Below, in pieces: positions 42,572 to 55,000 of a stretch of DNA of 64,000 nucleotides; the stretch's first letter is position 1; each line of letters begins with the position of its first letter. The notes below the pieces were generated by a model. It saw only the letters and a list, made by a program, of their open reading frames with translations, made no database searches and was not told the origin of the DNA. The stretch lies in assembly GCF_000004195.4 (NCBI RefSeq), contig NC_030681.2:193003-257002 (forward strand), in the 5' to 3' direction. This stretch comes from Xenopus tropicalis. Its lineage: Eukaryota; Chordata; Amphibia; Anura; Pipidae. The translations under genes and the position numbers were made by a program.

Positions 42572-44508
42572 TTAAAGGAACAGTAACACCAAAAAATTAA
42601 AGAGTTTTAAAGTAAATGAAATATAATGTACTGTTGCCCTGCACTGGTAAAAGTTGTGTGTTTGCTGCAGTAACACTACTATAGTTTATATAAATACCCC
42701 GCTGTGTAGCCCCGGGGGCAGCCATTCAAGCTAGAAAAAAGGAGAAAAGGCACAGGTTACATAGCAGATAACGGAAAAGCTCTGTAGAATACAATAGTGT
42801 TTTATCTGTTATCTGCTAAGTGCCTGTGCCTTTTCTCCTTTGAATGGCTGCCCCCATGGCTACACAGCTGCATTCTTTAAATATAAACTATAGTAGTGTT
42901 TCTGAGGCAAACACCCCAGTTGTACCGGTGCAGGAATGGCTGCCCCCGGGGCTACACAGCGGGGTATTTATATAAACTATAGTAGGGTTTCTGTAGCAAA
43001 CACCCCAGCTGTACCGGTGCAGGAATGGCTGCCCCGGGGCTACACAGCGGGGTATTTATATAAACTATAGTAGGGTTTCTGTAGCAAACACCCCAGTTGT
43101 ACCGGTGCAGGAATGGCTGCCCCCGGGGCTACACAGCGGGGTATTTATATAAACTATAGTAGGGTTTCTGTAGCAAACACCCCAGCTGTACCAGTGCAGG
43201 AATGGCTGCCCCGGGGCTACACATCGGGGTATTTATATAAACTATAGTAGGGTTTCTGTAGCAAACACCCCAGCTGTACCAGTGCAGGAATGGCTGCCCC
43301 CGGGGCTACACAGCGGGGTATTTATATAAACTATAGTAGGGTTTCTGTAGCAAACACCCCAGCTGTACCAGTGCAGGAATGGCTGCCCCCGGGGCTACAC
43401 AGCGGGGTATTTATATAAACTATAGTAGGGTTTCTGAGGCAAACACCCCAGCTGTACCAGTGCAGGAATGGCTGCCCCGGGGCTACACAGCGGGGTATTT
43501 ATATAAACTATAGTAGGGTTTCTGTAGCAAACACCCCAGCTGTACCGGTGCAGGAATGGCTGCCCCCGGGGCTACACAGCGGGGTATTTATATAAACTAT
43601 AGTAGGGTTTCTGAGGCAAACACCCCAGCTGTACCAGTGCAGGAATGGCTGCCCCGGGGCTACACAGCGGGGTATTTATATAAACTATAGTAGGGTTTCT
43701 GTAGCAAACACCCCAGCTGTACCAGTGCAGGAATGGCTGCCCCCGGGGCTACACAGTGGGGTATTTATATAAACTATAGTAGGGTTTCTGTAGCAAACAC
43801 CCCAGCTGTACCAGTGCAGGAACGGCTGCCCCCGGGGCTACACAGCGGGGTATTTATATAAACTATAGTAGGGTTTCTGTAGCAAACACCCCAGCTGTAC
43901 CAGTGCAGGAATGGCTGCCCCCGGGGCTACACAGCGGGGTATTTATATAAACTATAGTAGGGTTTCTGTAGCAAACACCCCAGCTGTACCAGTGCAGGAA
44001 TGGCTGCCCCCGGGGCTACACAGCGGGGTATTTATATAAACTATAGTAGGGTTTCTGTAGCAAACACCCCAGCTGTACCAGTGCAGGAATGGCTGCCCCC
44101 GGGGCTACACAGCGGGGTATTTATATAAACTATAGTAGGGTTTCTGTAGAAAACACCCCAGCTGTACCAGTGCAGGAATGGCTGCCCCGGGGCTACACAG
44201 CGGGGTATTTATATAAACTATAGTAGGGTTTCTGTAGCAAACACCCCAGCTGTACCAGTGCAGGAACGGCTGCCCCCGGGGCTACACAGCGGGGTATTTA
44301 TATAAACTATAGTAGGGTTTCTGTAGCAAACACCCCAGCTGTACCAGTGCAGGAACGGCTGCCCCCGGGGCTACACAGCGGGGCATTTATATAAACTATA
44401 GTAGGGTTTCTGTAGCAAACACCCCAGCTGTACCAGTGCAGGGCAGCAGTACATTATATTGGAATTTCCTTTATACACTTGAATTTTTTGGTGTTACTGT
44501 TCCTTTAA
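42572..44508. mobile_element. TTAA-type MITE with a minisatellite inside
   Basis: Inverted ends AGGAACAGTAACACC and GGTGTTACTGTTCCT with TTAA at 42572-42575 and 44505-44508. The host site GCTCGTTAAGATTTC is seen intact in neighbouring 82-bp units. The element is about 1.9 kb against about 0.42 kb for its relative at 32587, the excess being an internal 89-bp array. Confidence 0.93.
42931..44440. repeat. 89-bp minisatellite inside the MITE
   Basis: About 17 copies, starts such as 42931 and 43020 being 89 bp apart (CAGGAATGGCTGCC, GGGGCTACACAGCGGGG, TATAGTAGGGTTTCTGTAGC). The unit combines pieces of the MITE arm also seen at 32870-32945. Confidence 0.93.
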
Positions 44509-44960
44509 GCTTTCTGGGCTCTCTGCCAAAAGCTACTTATTTAATTAAATGTGAGAAACAATGTATCTAAGTGCAGCTGAAGCTCATTAAGATTTCTTGG
44601 CTCTCTGCCAAAAGGTATTTATTTAATTAAATGTGAGAAACAATGTATCTAAGTGCAGCTGAAGCTCATTAAGATTTCTTGGCTCTCTGCCAAAAGCTAC
44701 TTATTTAATTAAATGTGAGAAACAATGTATCTAAGTGCAGCTGAAGCTCATTAAGATTTCTTGGCTCTCTGCCAAAAGGTATTTATTTAATTAAATGTGA
44801 GAAACAATGTATCTAAGTGCAGCTGAAGCTCGTTAAGATTTCTGGGCTCTCTGGCAAAAGCTACTCATTTAATTAAATATGAGAAACACTGTATCTAAGT
44901 GCAGCGGAAGCTCGTTAAGATTTCTGGGCTCTCTGCCAAATGATACTTTTAATTAAGTTT
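44509..44960. repeat. 82-bp tandem repeat with alternating variants
   Basis: Five to six copies (starts near 44511, 44593, 44676, 44757, 44840, 44921) with GGCTCTCTGCCAAAAG and GTGCAGCTGAAGCTC. Early copies alternate CTACTTA and GTATTTA, a dimeric higher-order pattern. Confidence 0.88.
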
Positions 44961-45439
44961 GTATCTTTTTTAACATTCAGTGCAGGAGATGAAAGGGAAA
45001 TGAGGGACTTTTCAGTAAGAATCCAGGACTGGGGGCTGAGCTGTCAGAAGAGGTTCTATCTGGCCAATATCGGCCCAGTTGGGAGGTTGGAGTCGCTGTG
45101 TATGTAGGTTTATTGCAGTGGGACAGGACTATATCAATAAACATTTATAGAAACAGGTAGAAAGGACCCGGCCCTTGGGGGGAACATGTTTCCCTGTGTT
45201 GTTGCTGCTCAGACCCTGTTTGTTCTGGGATGTGTGTGTGTGTGTGTGTGTGGGGGAATGTTCCGGGGGGGAATGTTCTCGGCTGCTGTGGGTTTAGGCG
45301 CACATCCAAGCTGCCTCCAGGGCAGACAAACAGGGGGCATGTCGGGTTAATTATAGAACAGCTCGGTCTCCTGAAGTTACCCCCTGGCTCCAGTACTAGC
45401 AATGGCAGCCGCCTCCCACTAACCCCCCCTCAGTCTGAC

Positions 45440-45812
45440 TCCTGATTGGCTGGCTGCGGCCATTCTTCTTTCCCCGTCTCACAGTGCTGCTGTTCTGTCA
45501 CTTCTGATTGGCTGCCCTGGGGGTGTGTTTCTTAGTGTACACTGAGAACATGTGCAGCTGCTCTCACTGCCATTGGCCAATGAGTGAGGGTTGTCTGGCT
45601 GTGATTGGTTATTGTGTCGGGCTGTCAGCGATGTGATTGGTTGGTAGGTGAGGCTGTCAGAGCTGCGGTTGGCTCGGTGTCAGTGTGGGGGGGTGTGTGC
45701 TGTTTGGGGCTCAGGGATTGGCCAGTGAGTGAGTGTGTGTTTGTGTATAAGTGTGAGAGCTGGGAGCGCACTGGCCCATTGAGCTGCTGTTTGTGGCCCC
45801 AGAGTCAGTAGG
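45440..45812 (+). promoter_or_regulatory. gnmt: gnmt promoter with six inverted CCAAT boxes
   Basis: ATTGG cores at 45445, 45507, 45572 (with a CCAAT on the same strand at 45577), 45604, 45636 and 45717, all in NF-Y-type contexts (GATTGG or CATTGG). A TATAA at 45746 lies 67 bp before the ATG, so transcription likely starts at about 45770-45780. Confidence 0.6.
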
Positions 45813-46018
45813 ATGGTGGACAGTGTGTATCGCACCCGTTCCCTGGGCGTGGGGGCCGAGGGGCTGCCGGATCAGTACGCGGATGGCCGGGCTGCCCGGG
45901 TCTGGCACCTCTATATCGGGGACAAGCGCAGCCGCACGGACGAGTATCGCAGCTGGATCCTGTCGCTGCTACAGGAGCACAACTGTCGCACCGTGCTGGA
46001 CGTGGCCTGTGGAACTGG
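45813..46018 (+). CDS. gnmt: gnmt exon 1
   Basis: From ATG (GGATGG context) to ACTGG|GTGAGC, phase 2. Encodes residues 1-68 plus two bases, including the first SAM-binding glycines. Confidence 0.96.
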
Positions 46019-49000
46019 GTGAGCAAATGGGAGGGGCTGCTGTGTGCCCCCAATATATGGCTCCTCCTCCTCCAATCCCCATCAGTGTGGCGCAATGGAG
46101 CCTTAGGGGGGCCGAGCCCCAAGTGACACATAAGGGCTGATTCACTAAAGGTTGGTAAGCGTTATCGCATGCTTTTTTGCATTAAAATTGACGCAAAAAA
46201 AAATGCGCGATTCCCTAAAATTTTGTCGCATGTGTTAAATAGCGAATAGAAATAGTATTAATGCATGAGTCGCAAACACTTCGACGCGCTAAATATCGCA
46301 TTAGTCTGAGCGAAGATTAACCCCTACTTGGGGCAGGCGCTAATTATAGAAAAGTGCAGTTACTGAGCTTTTGGCAACACAATATGGAGTCGCAGTGGGA
46401 TTTACTCAGTGTCGGCCCCAGAGTGACGCAGCCGCCAGTTTGCAGGGAAATCGGCATTTTCAGAAAGTAATGGCGTGTATGGCTAATATGGCCGGCGGTT
46501 TTTCGCACGCGGCAACAATTTGTGCATGCTGCGTTAATTATCACGTTGCGTCAAATACCGCACAAAAATAGTCTTCACGACTTAAATAACACAAACAGCA
46601 TCGCGTCTAAATTAACGCAAATATCCTTTTAGTGAATCAACCCCATAAAGTATAAAGTTATAGTGCTGTGCAGCATTTGTCTATCTGTGTCCTTTAGCTC
46701 AGCAGGTACCCCCTGCCCCCAGGTACCCCTGCCCCAAGGTACCCCCTGCCCCCAGGTACCCCCCAGGTACCCCCTGCCCCCACGTACCCCAGCCCCCATG
46801 TACCCCTACCCCCAGGTACCCCCTGCCCCCAGGTATCCCCTGCCCCCACGTACCCCTACCCCCAGGTACCCCTGCCCCAAGGTACCCCCTGCCCCCAGGT
46901 ACCCCCCAGGTACCCCCTGCCCCAGGTACCCCCTGCCCCCACGTACCCCAGCCCCCACGTACCCCTACCCCCAGGTACCCCCTGCCCCCAGGTATCCCCT
47001 GCCCCCAGGTACCCCCTGCCACTAAATACTCCCTGCCCCCAGGTACCCCCTGCCCCCAGGTACCCCCTGCCCCAAGTACTCCCTGCCCCCAGGTACCCCC
47101 TGCCCCCAGGTACTCCCTGCCCCCAGGTACCCCCTGCCCCCAAGTACTCCCTGCCCCCAGGTACCCCCTGCCCCCAAGTACTCCCTGCCCCCAGGTACCC
47201 CCTGCCCCCAGGTACCCCCTGCCCCCAAGTACTCCCTGCCCCTAGGTACCCCCTGCCCCCAGGTACCCCCTGCCCCTACTTCTACTTGCCCCAAGTACCC
47301 CTGCCCCAAATATCTTATGCTGCAACTGCCCTGGGCCGGGCTATTCCCTGTGCCTATAGCAGAGATCACTTACTGCCAGATAAGAACTGGGACCACCCCA
47401 AAATATTTTGTCTAGAAAGAAGGCTGTACCCCCTATTGGCTGTACTGTCTGTTGTTGAATCATTTACACTGTATTTGAGTATCTCACTCACACTCAAATT
47501 ATTATTTGCACTAATTGTGCATAAAAACAAGAAACCCCCTCCCAGTCCGTTATCTCCCATGGGAAGGTCACAGACTGTATCTCCTATTGTGTCTGCGCCG
47601 ACTGGCAGCCCCCCCACTGTGCCCCTGTCTCTGGCACCGGGGGGCACAGGCTCACCCGGCGGGGCAAGAAGTAAGGGGATACATTGGGATTGGGGGACAG
47701 GGGAGTGAATGTTCCGCTGATGATGATGATGAAATCCCCTTTCCCATTGCCTCACGCTGCTGCCGGAGAGAAGGAAAAACAAGCGGAGAGAGGAACGGAC
47801 CATGTGACCAGGACTGTGGGACTGAAGCAGAAAGTTCCGTTTGGGTCTCACACACAGAGCCCAATCCTGTAACCAGATACCGACCCCGGGAACTGCACTT
47901 TATTCCCCCTCTCACTGTCACTTTAGCTTTGTGTCCTTACATTCCCTGATCCCCCATGATCCTCTGTGGGGGCGGCCATGTTGGTTCCGCAGGAGCATTA
48001 GGAGCTGTAACTGACAGGTTGGAAAGGGGCAGTGGGGCTGGACCGGGGCAGTTGGGCTTAAGGAGTGCAAGTAACAGCCCTATCAGTGTAAAACAAAAAC
48101 ATAACCTATAGGGAACTTTTAATGTACATTATTATTATTGAAATGTTAGTGTGAGTGTGCCTGTCAGTGTGAGTGTGTGTGAGTGTCAGTGTGAGTGTCA
48201 GTATGTGTACGTGTCAGTGTGAGTGTGTGTGAGTGTCAGTGTGAGTGTGTGTCAGTGTGTGAGTGTGTGTGAGTGTGTGTCAGTGTGTGAGTGAGTGTCA
48301 GTATGTGTACGTGTCAGTGTGTGAATGTGAGTGTCAGTGTGAGTGAGTGTCAGTGTGAGTGTCAGTATGTGTACGTGTCAGTGTGTGAGTGTGAATGTGA
48401 GTGTCAGTGTGAGTGTGTGTGAGTGTCAGTGTGAGTGTCAGTATGTGTACGTGTCAGTGTGTGTCAGTGTCAGTGTGTGAGTGTGAATGTGAGTGTCAGT
48501 GTGTGTGTGAGTGAGTGTCAGTGTGAGTGTCAGTATGTGTACGTGTCAGTGTGTGAGTGTCAGTGTGTCAGTGTGTGAGTGTGTGTCAGTGTGTGAGTGA
48601 GTGTCAGTATGTGTACGTGTCAGTGTGTGAATGTGAGTGTCAGTGTGAGTGAGTGTCAGTGTGAGTGTCAGTATGTGTACGTGTCAGTGTGTGAGTGTGA
48701 ATGTGAGTGTCAGTGTGAGTGTGTGTCAGTGTGTGAGTGAGTGTCAGTGTGAGTGTCAGTATGTGTACGTATCAGTGTGTGTCAGTGTGTGAGTGTGAAT
48801 GTGTGTCAGTGTGAGTGTGTGTGTCAGTGTGTGAGTGAGTGTGTGTGAGTGTCAGTGTGAGTGTGTGTCAGTGTGTGTGTCAGTATGTGTACGTATCAGT
48901 GTGTGTCAGTGTGTGAGTGTGAATGTGTGTCAGTGTGAGTGTGTGTGTCAGTGTGTGAGTGAGTGTGTGTGAGTGTCAGTGTGAGTGTCAGTATGTGTAC

Positions 49001-52000
49001 GTGTCAGTGTGTGAGTGTGAGTGTCAGTGTGAGTGTGTGTCAGTGTGTGAGTGTCAGTGTGAGTGTCAGTGTGAGTGTGTGTCAGTGTGTGAGTGAGTGT
49101 GAGTGTCAGTGTGAGTGTCAGTATGTGTACGTGTCAGTGTGTGAGTGTGAGTGTGTGTCAGTTTGTGAGTGTCAGTGTGAGTGTCAGTGTGAGTGTGTGT
49201 CAGTGTGTGTCAGTGTGTGAGTGAGTGTGAGTGTCAGTGTGAGTGTCAGTATGTGTACGTGTCAGTGTGTGAGTGTGAGTGTCAGTGTGAGTGTGTGTCA
49301 GTGTGTGAGTGTCAGTGTGAGTGTGTGTCAGTGTGTGTCAGTGTGTGAGTGAGTGTGAGTGTCAGTGTGAGTGTCAGTATGTGTACGTGTCAGTGTGTGA
49401 GTGTGAGTGTCAGTGTGAGTGTGTGTCAGTGTGTGAGTGTCAGTGTGAGTGTGTGTCAGTGTGTGTCAGTGTGTGAGTGAGTGTGAGTGTCAGTGTGAGT
49501 GTCAGTATGTGTACGTGTCAGTGTGAGTGTGTGTCAGTGTGTGTCAGTGTGTGAGTGAGTGTGAGTGTCAGTGTGAGTGTCAGTATGTGTACGTGTCAGT
49601 GTGTGAGTGTCAGTGTGAGTGTGTGTCAGTGTGTGAGTGTCAGTGTGAGTGTGTGTCAGTGTGTGTCAGTGTGTGAGTGAGTGTCAGTGTGAGTGTCAGT
49701 ATGTGTACGTGTCAGTGTGTGAGTGTGAGTGTCAGTGTGAGTGTGTGTCAGTGTGTGAGTGTCAGTGTGAGTGTCAGTGTGTGAGTGTGTGTCAGTGTGT
49801 GTCAGTGTGTGAGTGAGTGTCAGTGTGAGTGTCAGTGTGTGAGTGAGTGTCAGTGTGAGTGTCAGTATGTGTACGTGTCAGTGTGTGAGTGTCAGTGTGA
49901 GTGTCAGTGTGAGTGTGTGTCAGTGAGTGTCAGTGTGAGTGTCAGTGTGAGTGTGTGTCAGTGTGTGAGTGAGTGTGAGTGTGAGTGTCAGTATGTGTAC
50001 GTGTCAGTGTGTGAGTGTGTGTCAGTGTGTGTCAGTGTGTGAGTGAGTGTGAGTGTGAGTGTCAGTATGTGTACGTGTCAGTGTGTGAGTGTGTGTCAGT
50101 GTGTGTCAGTGTGTGAGTGAGTGTGAGTGTGAGTGTCAGTATGTGTACGTGTCAGTGTGTGGGGATGTGGGTAGAGGAGTATTTGCACAGCAGACAAATG
50201 GAACTTTCACAACTGAACTAAATAAATATTTATATAGGTCTCCTTCCATGATGTGTGGCTCCTCCATTCATGTCTCTCTGTCTCCTCCCTCATCTGTGTC
50301 ACTGGGGGGGAGGGGAATGCAGAATAGCCCCACCCATCAAACCTAAACTGTCCCCTCCCTCATCTGTGTCACTGGGGGGAGGGGGGATGCAGAATAGCTC
50401 CACCCATCAAACCTAAACTGTCCCCTCCCTCATGTGTGTCACTGGGGGGAGGGGGGATGCAGAATAGCTCCACCCATCAAACCTAAACTGTCCCCTCCCT
50501 CATCTGTGTCACTGGGGGGAGGGGGGATGCAGAATAGCCCCACCCATCAAACCTAAACTGTCCCCTCCCTCATCTGTGTCACTGGGGGGAGGGGGGATGC
50601 AGAATAGCCCCACCCATCAAACCTAAACTGTCCCCTCCCTCATCTGTGTCACTGGGGGGAGGGGGGATGCAGAATAGCCCCACCCATCAAACCTAAACTG
50701 TCCCCTCCCTCATCTGTGTCACTGGGGGGAGGGGGGATGCAGAATAGCCCCACCCATCAAACCTAAACTGTCCCCTCCCTCATCTGTGTCACTGGGGGGA
50801 GGGGGGATGCAGAATAGCCCCACCCATCAAACCTAAACTGTCCCCTCCCTCATCTGTGTCACTGGGGGGAGGGGGGATGCAGAATAGCCCCACCCATCAA
50901 ACCTAAACTGTCCCCTCCCTCATCTGTGTCACTGGGGGGAGGGGGGATGCAGAATAGCCCCACCCATCAAACCTAAACTGTCCCCTCCCTCATCTGTGTC
51001 ACTGGGGGAGGGGGGATGCAGAATAGCCCCACCCATCAAACCTAAACTGTCCCCTCCCTCATCTGTGTCACTGGGGGAGGGGAAATGCAGAATAGCCCCA
51101 CCCATCAAACCTAAACTGTCCCCTCCCTCATGTGTGTCACTGGGGGGAGGGGGGATGCAGAATAGCCCCACCCATAAAACCTAAACTGTCCCCTCCCTCA
51201 TCTATGTCACTGGGGGGAGGGGAAATGCAGAATAGCCCAACCCATCAAACCTAAACTGTCCCCTCCCTCATCTGTGTCACTGGGGGGAGGGGGGATGCAG
51301 AATAGCCCAACCCATCAAACCTAAACTGTCTCCTCCCTCATCTGTGTCACTGGGGGGAGGGGAAATGCAGAATAGCCCCACCCATCAAACCTAAACTGTC
51401 CCCTCCCTCATCTGTGTCACTGGTGGGAGGGGGGATGCAGAATAGCCCCACCCATCAAACCTAAACTGTCCCCTCCCTCATCTGTATCACTGGGGGGAGG
51501 GGGGATGCAGAATAGCCCCACCCATAAAACCTAAACTGTCCCCTCCCTCATGTGTGTCACTGGGGGGAGGGGGGATGCAGAATAGCCCCACCTATCAAAC
51601 CTAAACTGTCCCCTCCCTCATCTGTGTCACTGGGGGGAGGGGGGATGCAGAATAGCCCCACCCATCAAACCTAAACTGTCCCCTCCCTCATGTGTGTCAC
51701 TTGGGGGAGGGGGATGCAGAATAGCTCCACCCATAAAACCTAAACTGTCCCCTCCCTCATGTGTGTCACTGGTGGGAGGGGGGATGCAGAATAGCCCCAC
51801 CCATCAAACCTAAACTGTCCCCTCCCTCATGTGTGTCACTGGGGGGAGGGGGGATGCTGAATAGCTCCACCCATAAAACCTAAACTGTCCCCTCCCTCAT
51901 GTGTGTCACTGGTGGGAGGGGGGATGCAGAATAGCCCCACCCATCAAACCTAAACTGTCCCCTCCCTCATGTGTGTCACTGGGGGGAGGGGGGATGCTGA

Positions 52001-55000
52001 ATAGCCCCACCCATCAAACCTAAACTGTCCCCTCCCTCATGTGTGTCACTGGGGGGGGGGGGGGGATGCAGAATAGTCCCACCCATCAAACCTAAACTGT
52101 CCCCTCCCTCATCTATGTCACTGGGGGGAGGGGGAATGCAGAATAGCCCCACCCATCAAACCTAAACTGTCCCCTCCCTCATCTGTGTCACTCTAACTGC
52201 CCCTCACAATATATATACCCCCCAACTGCTCCCTCACACTATATATGCCCCCAACTGCTCCCTCACACTATATATGCCCACCAGCTGCCCCTCACAATAT
52301 ATATGCCCACCAGCTGCCCCTCACAATATATATGCCCACCAGCTGCCCCTCACAATATATATGCCCCCAACTGCTCCCTCACACTATATATGCCCCCAGC
52401 TGCCCCTCACAATATATATGCCCCCAACTGCTCCCTCACACTATATATGCCCCCAGCTGCCCCTCACAATATATATGCCCCCAACTGCTCCCTCACACTA
52501 TATATGCCCCCAACTGCTCCCTCACACTATATATGCCCACCAGCTGCCCCTCACAATATATATGCCCCCAACTGCTCCCTCACACTATATATGCCCCCAA
52601 CTGCTCCCTCACACTATATATGCCCACCAGCTGCCCCTCACAATATATATGCCCCCAACTGCTCCCTCACACTATATATGCCCACCAGCTGCCCCTCACA
52701 ATATATATGCCCCCAACTGCTCCCTCACACTATATATGCCCACCAGCTGCCCCTCACAATATATATGCCCCCAACTGCTCCCTCACACTATATATGCCCA
52801 CCAGCTGCCCCTCACAATATATATGCCCCCAACTGCTCCCTCACACTATATATGCCCACCAGCTGCCCCTCACAATATATATGCCCCCAACTGCTCCCTC
52901 ACACTATATATGCCCACCAGCTGCCCCTCACAATATATATGCCCCCAACTGCTCCCTCACACTATATATGCCCCCAACTGCTCCCTCACACTATATATGC
53001 CCACCAGCTGCCCCTCACAATATATATGCCCCCAACTGCTCCCTCACACTATATATGCCCCTAGCTGTTCCTCACATACCCCGGGGGGGCTGGTACGGGG
53101 GTAGTGACAGTTTTTCTCTGCCCGCAGGGTAGATTCGGAGATGCTGGTGGAGGAGGGCTACTCGGTGGTCAGTGTTGACGCCAGCGACAAGATGCTGAAA
53201 TACGCCCTAAAGACGCGGTGGAACCGTCGGAAGGAGCCGGCATTTGATAAATGGGGTGAGATAAAGAGACCAACTGTTTGTGTTTGGGGCAATAAAGGGC
53301 AACTTACTGCAGGGAAATCAGTTTATTAACAGCTAAATGTGCAGAAAGGGGGGAGGAACAGCAACTAATGTAACCACGGGGGCAAATCATCTCCTGTCCC
53401 ACCCATACAGGCAAATCATCTCATGTCCCGCCCATACGGGCAAATCATCTCATGTCCCGCCCATACGGGCAAATCATCTCCTGTCCCGCCCATACGGGCA
53501 AATCATCTCCTGTCCCACCCATACAGGCAAATCATCTCCTGTCCCGCCCATACGGGCAAATCATCTCATGTCCCGCCCATACGGGCAAATCATCTCATGT
53601 CCCGCCCATACGGGCAAATCATCTCCTGTCCCACCCATACAGGCAAATCATCTCCTGTCCCACCCATACGGGCAAATCATCTCATGTCCCGCCCATACGG
53701 GCAAATCATCTCCTGTCCCGCCCATACGGGCAAATCATCTCCTGTCCCGCCCATACAGGCAAATCATCTCCTGTCCCACCCATACGGGCAAATCATCTCC
53801 TGTCCCGCCCATACGGGCAAATCATCTCCTGTCCCGCCCATACAGGCAAATCATCTCCTGTCCCACCCATACGGGCAAATCATCTCCTGTCCCGCCCATA
53901 CGGGCAAATCATCTCCTGTCCCGCCCATACAGGCAAATCATCTCCTGTCCCACCCATACGGGCAAATCATCTCCTGTCCCACCCATACAGGCAAATCATC
54001 TCCTGTCCCACCCATACGGGCAAATCATCTCATGTCCCGCCCATACGGGCAAATCATCTCCTGTCCCACCCATACAGGCAAATCATCTCCTGTCCCGCCC
54101 ATACGGGCAAATCATCTCCTGTCCCACCCATACAGGCAAATCATCTCCTGTCCCGCCCATACGGGCAAATCATCTCATGTCCCGCCCATACGGGCAAATC
54201 ATCTCCTGTCCCACCCATACAGGCAAATCATCTCCTGTCCCACCCATACAGGCAAATCATCTCCTGTCCCACCCATACAGGCAAATCATCTCCTGTCCCG
54301 CCCATACGGGCAAATCATCTCCTGTCCCGCCCATACAGGCAAATCATCTCCTGTCCCACCCATACGGGCAAATCATCTCCTGTCCCGCCCATACGGGCAA
54401 ATCATCTCCTGTCCCGCCCATACAGGCAAATCATCTCCTGTCCCACCCATACGGGCAAATCATCTCCTGTCCCGCCCATACGGGCAAATCATCTCCTGTC
54501 CCGCCCATACAGGCAAATCATCTCCTGTCCCACCCATACGGGCAAATCATCTCCTGTCCCGCCCATACGGGCAAATCATCTCCTGTCCCGCCCATACAGG
54601 CAAATCATCTCCTGTCCCACCCATACGGGCAAATCATCTCCTGTCCCACCCATACAGGCAAATCATCTCCTGTCCCACCCATACGGGCAAATCATCTCCT
54701 GTCCCACCCATACGGGCAAATCATCTCCTGTCCCGCCCATACGGGCAAATCATCTCCTGTCCCGCCCATACGGGCAAATCATCTCCTGTCCCGCCCATAC
54801 GGGCAAATCATCTCCTGTCCCGCCCATACAGGCAAATCATCTCCTGTCCCACCCATACGGGCAAATCATCTCCTGTCCCGCCCATACGGGCAAATCATCT
54901 CCTGTCCCGCCCATACAGGCAAATCATCTCCTGTCCCACCCATACGGGCAAATCATCTCCTGTCCCACCCATACAGGCAAATCATCTCCTGTCCCACCCA

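Larger units (their letters stand above)
42396..45030. mobile_element. Old repeat split by a MITE and carrying 82-bp tandem copies
   Basis: Left part 42396-42571 (CATACCTTCCAACATTTTG, AAAGAGGGACAAAAATAAAT) and right part 44509-45030 (GAAATGAGGGACTTTTCAG, AATCCAGGACTGGG) look like two halves of one non-coding dispersed repeat. The right part begins with the 82-bp tandem units. I cannot name the family. Confidence 0.5.

Noticed and set aside
46699..47369. Gly-rich minus-strand frames resembling silk or glycine-rich proteins
   Set aside because: They are the complement of a CCCCCAGGTACC-type intronic minisatellite.
48150..50160. Cys/Val/Ser repeat frame in the TG-rich array
   Set aside because: A simple-sequence product inside gnmt intron 1.
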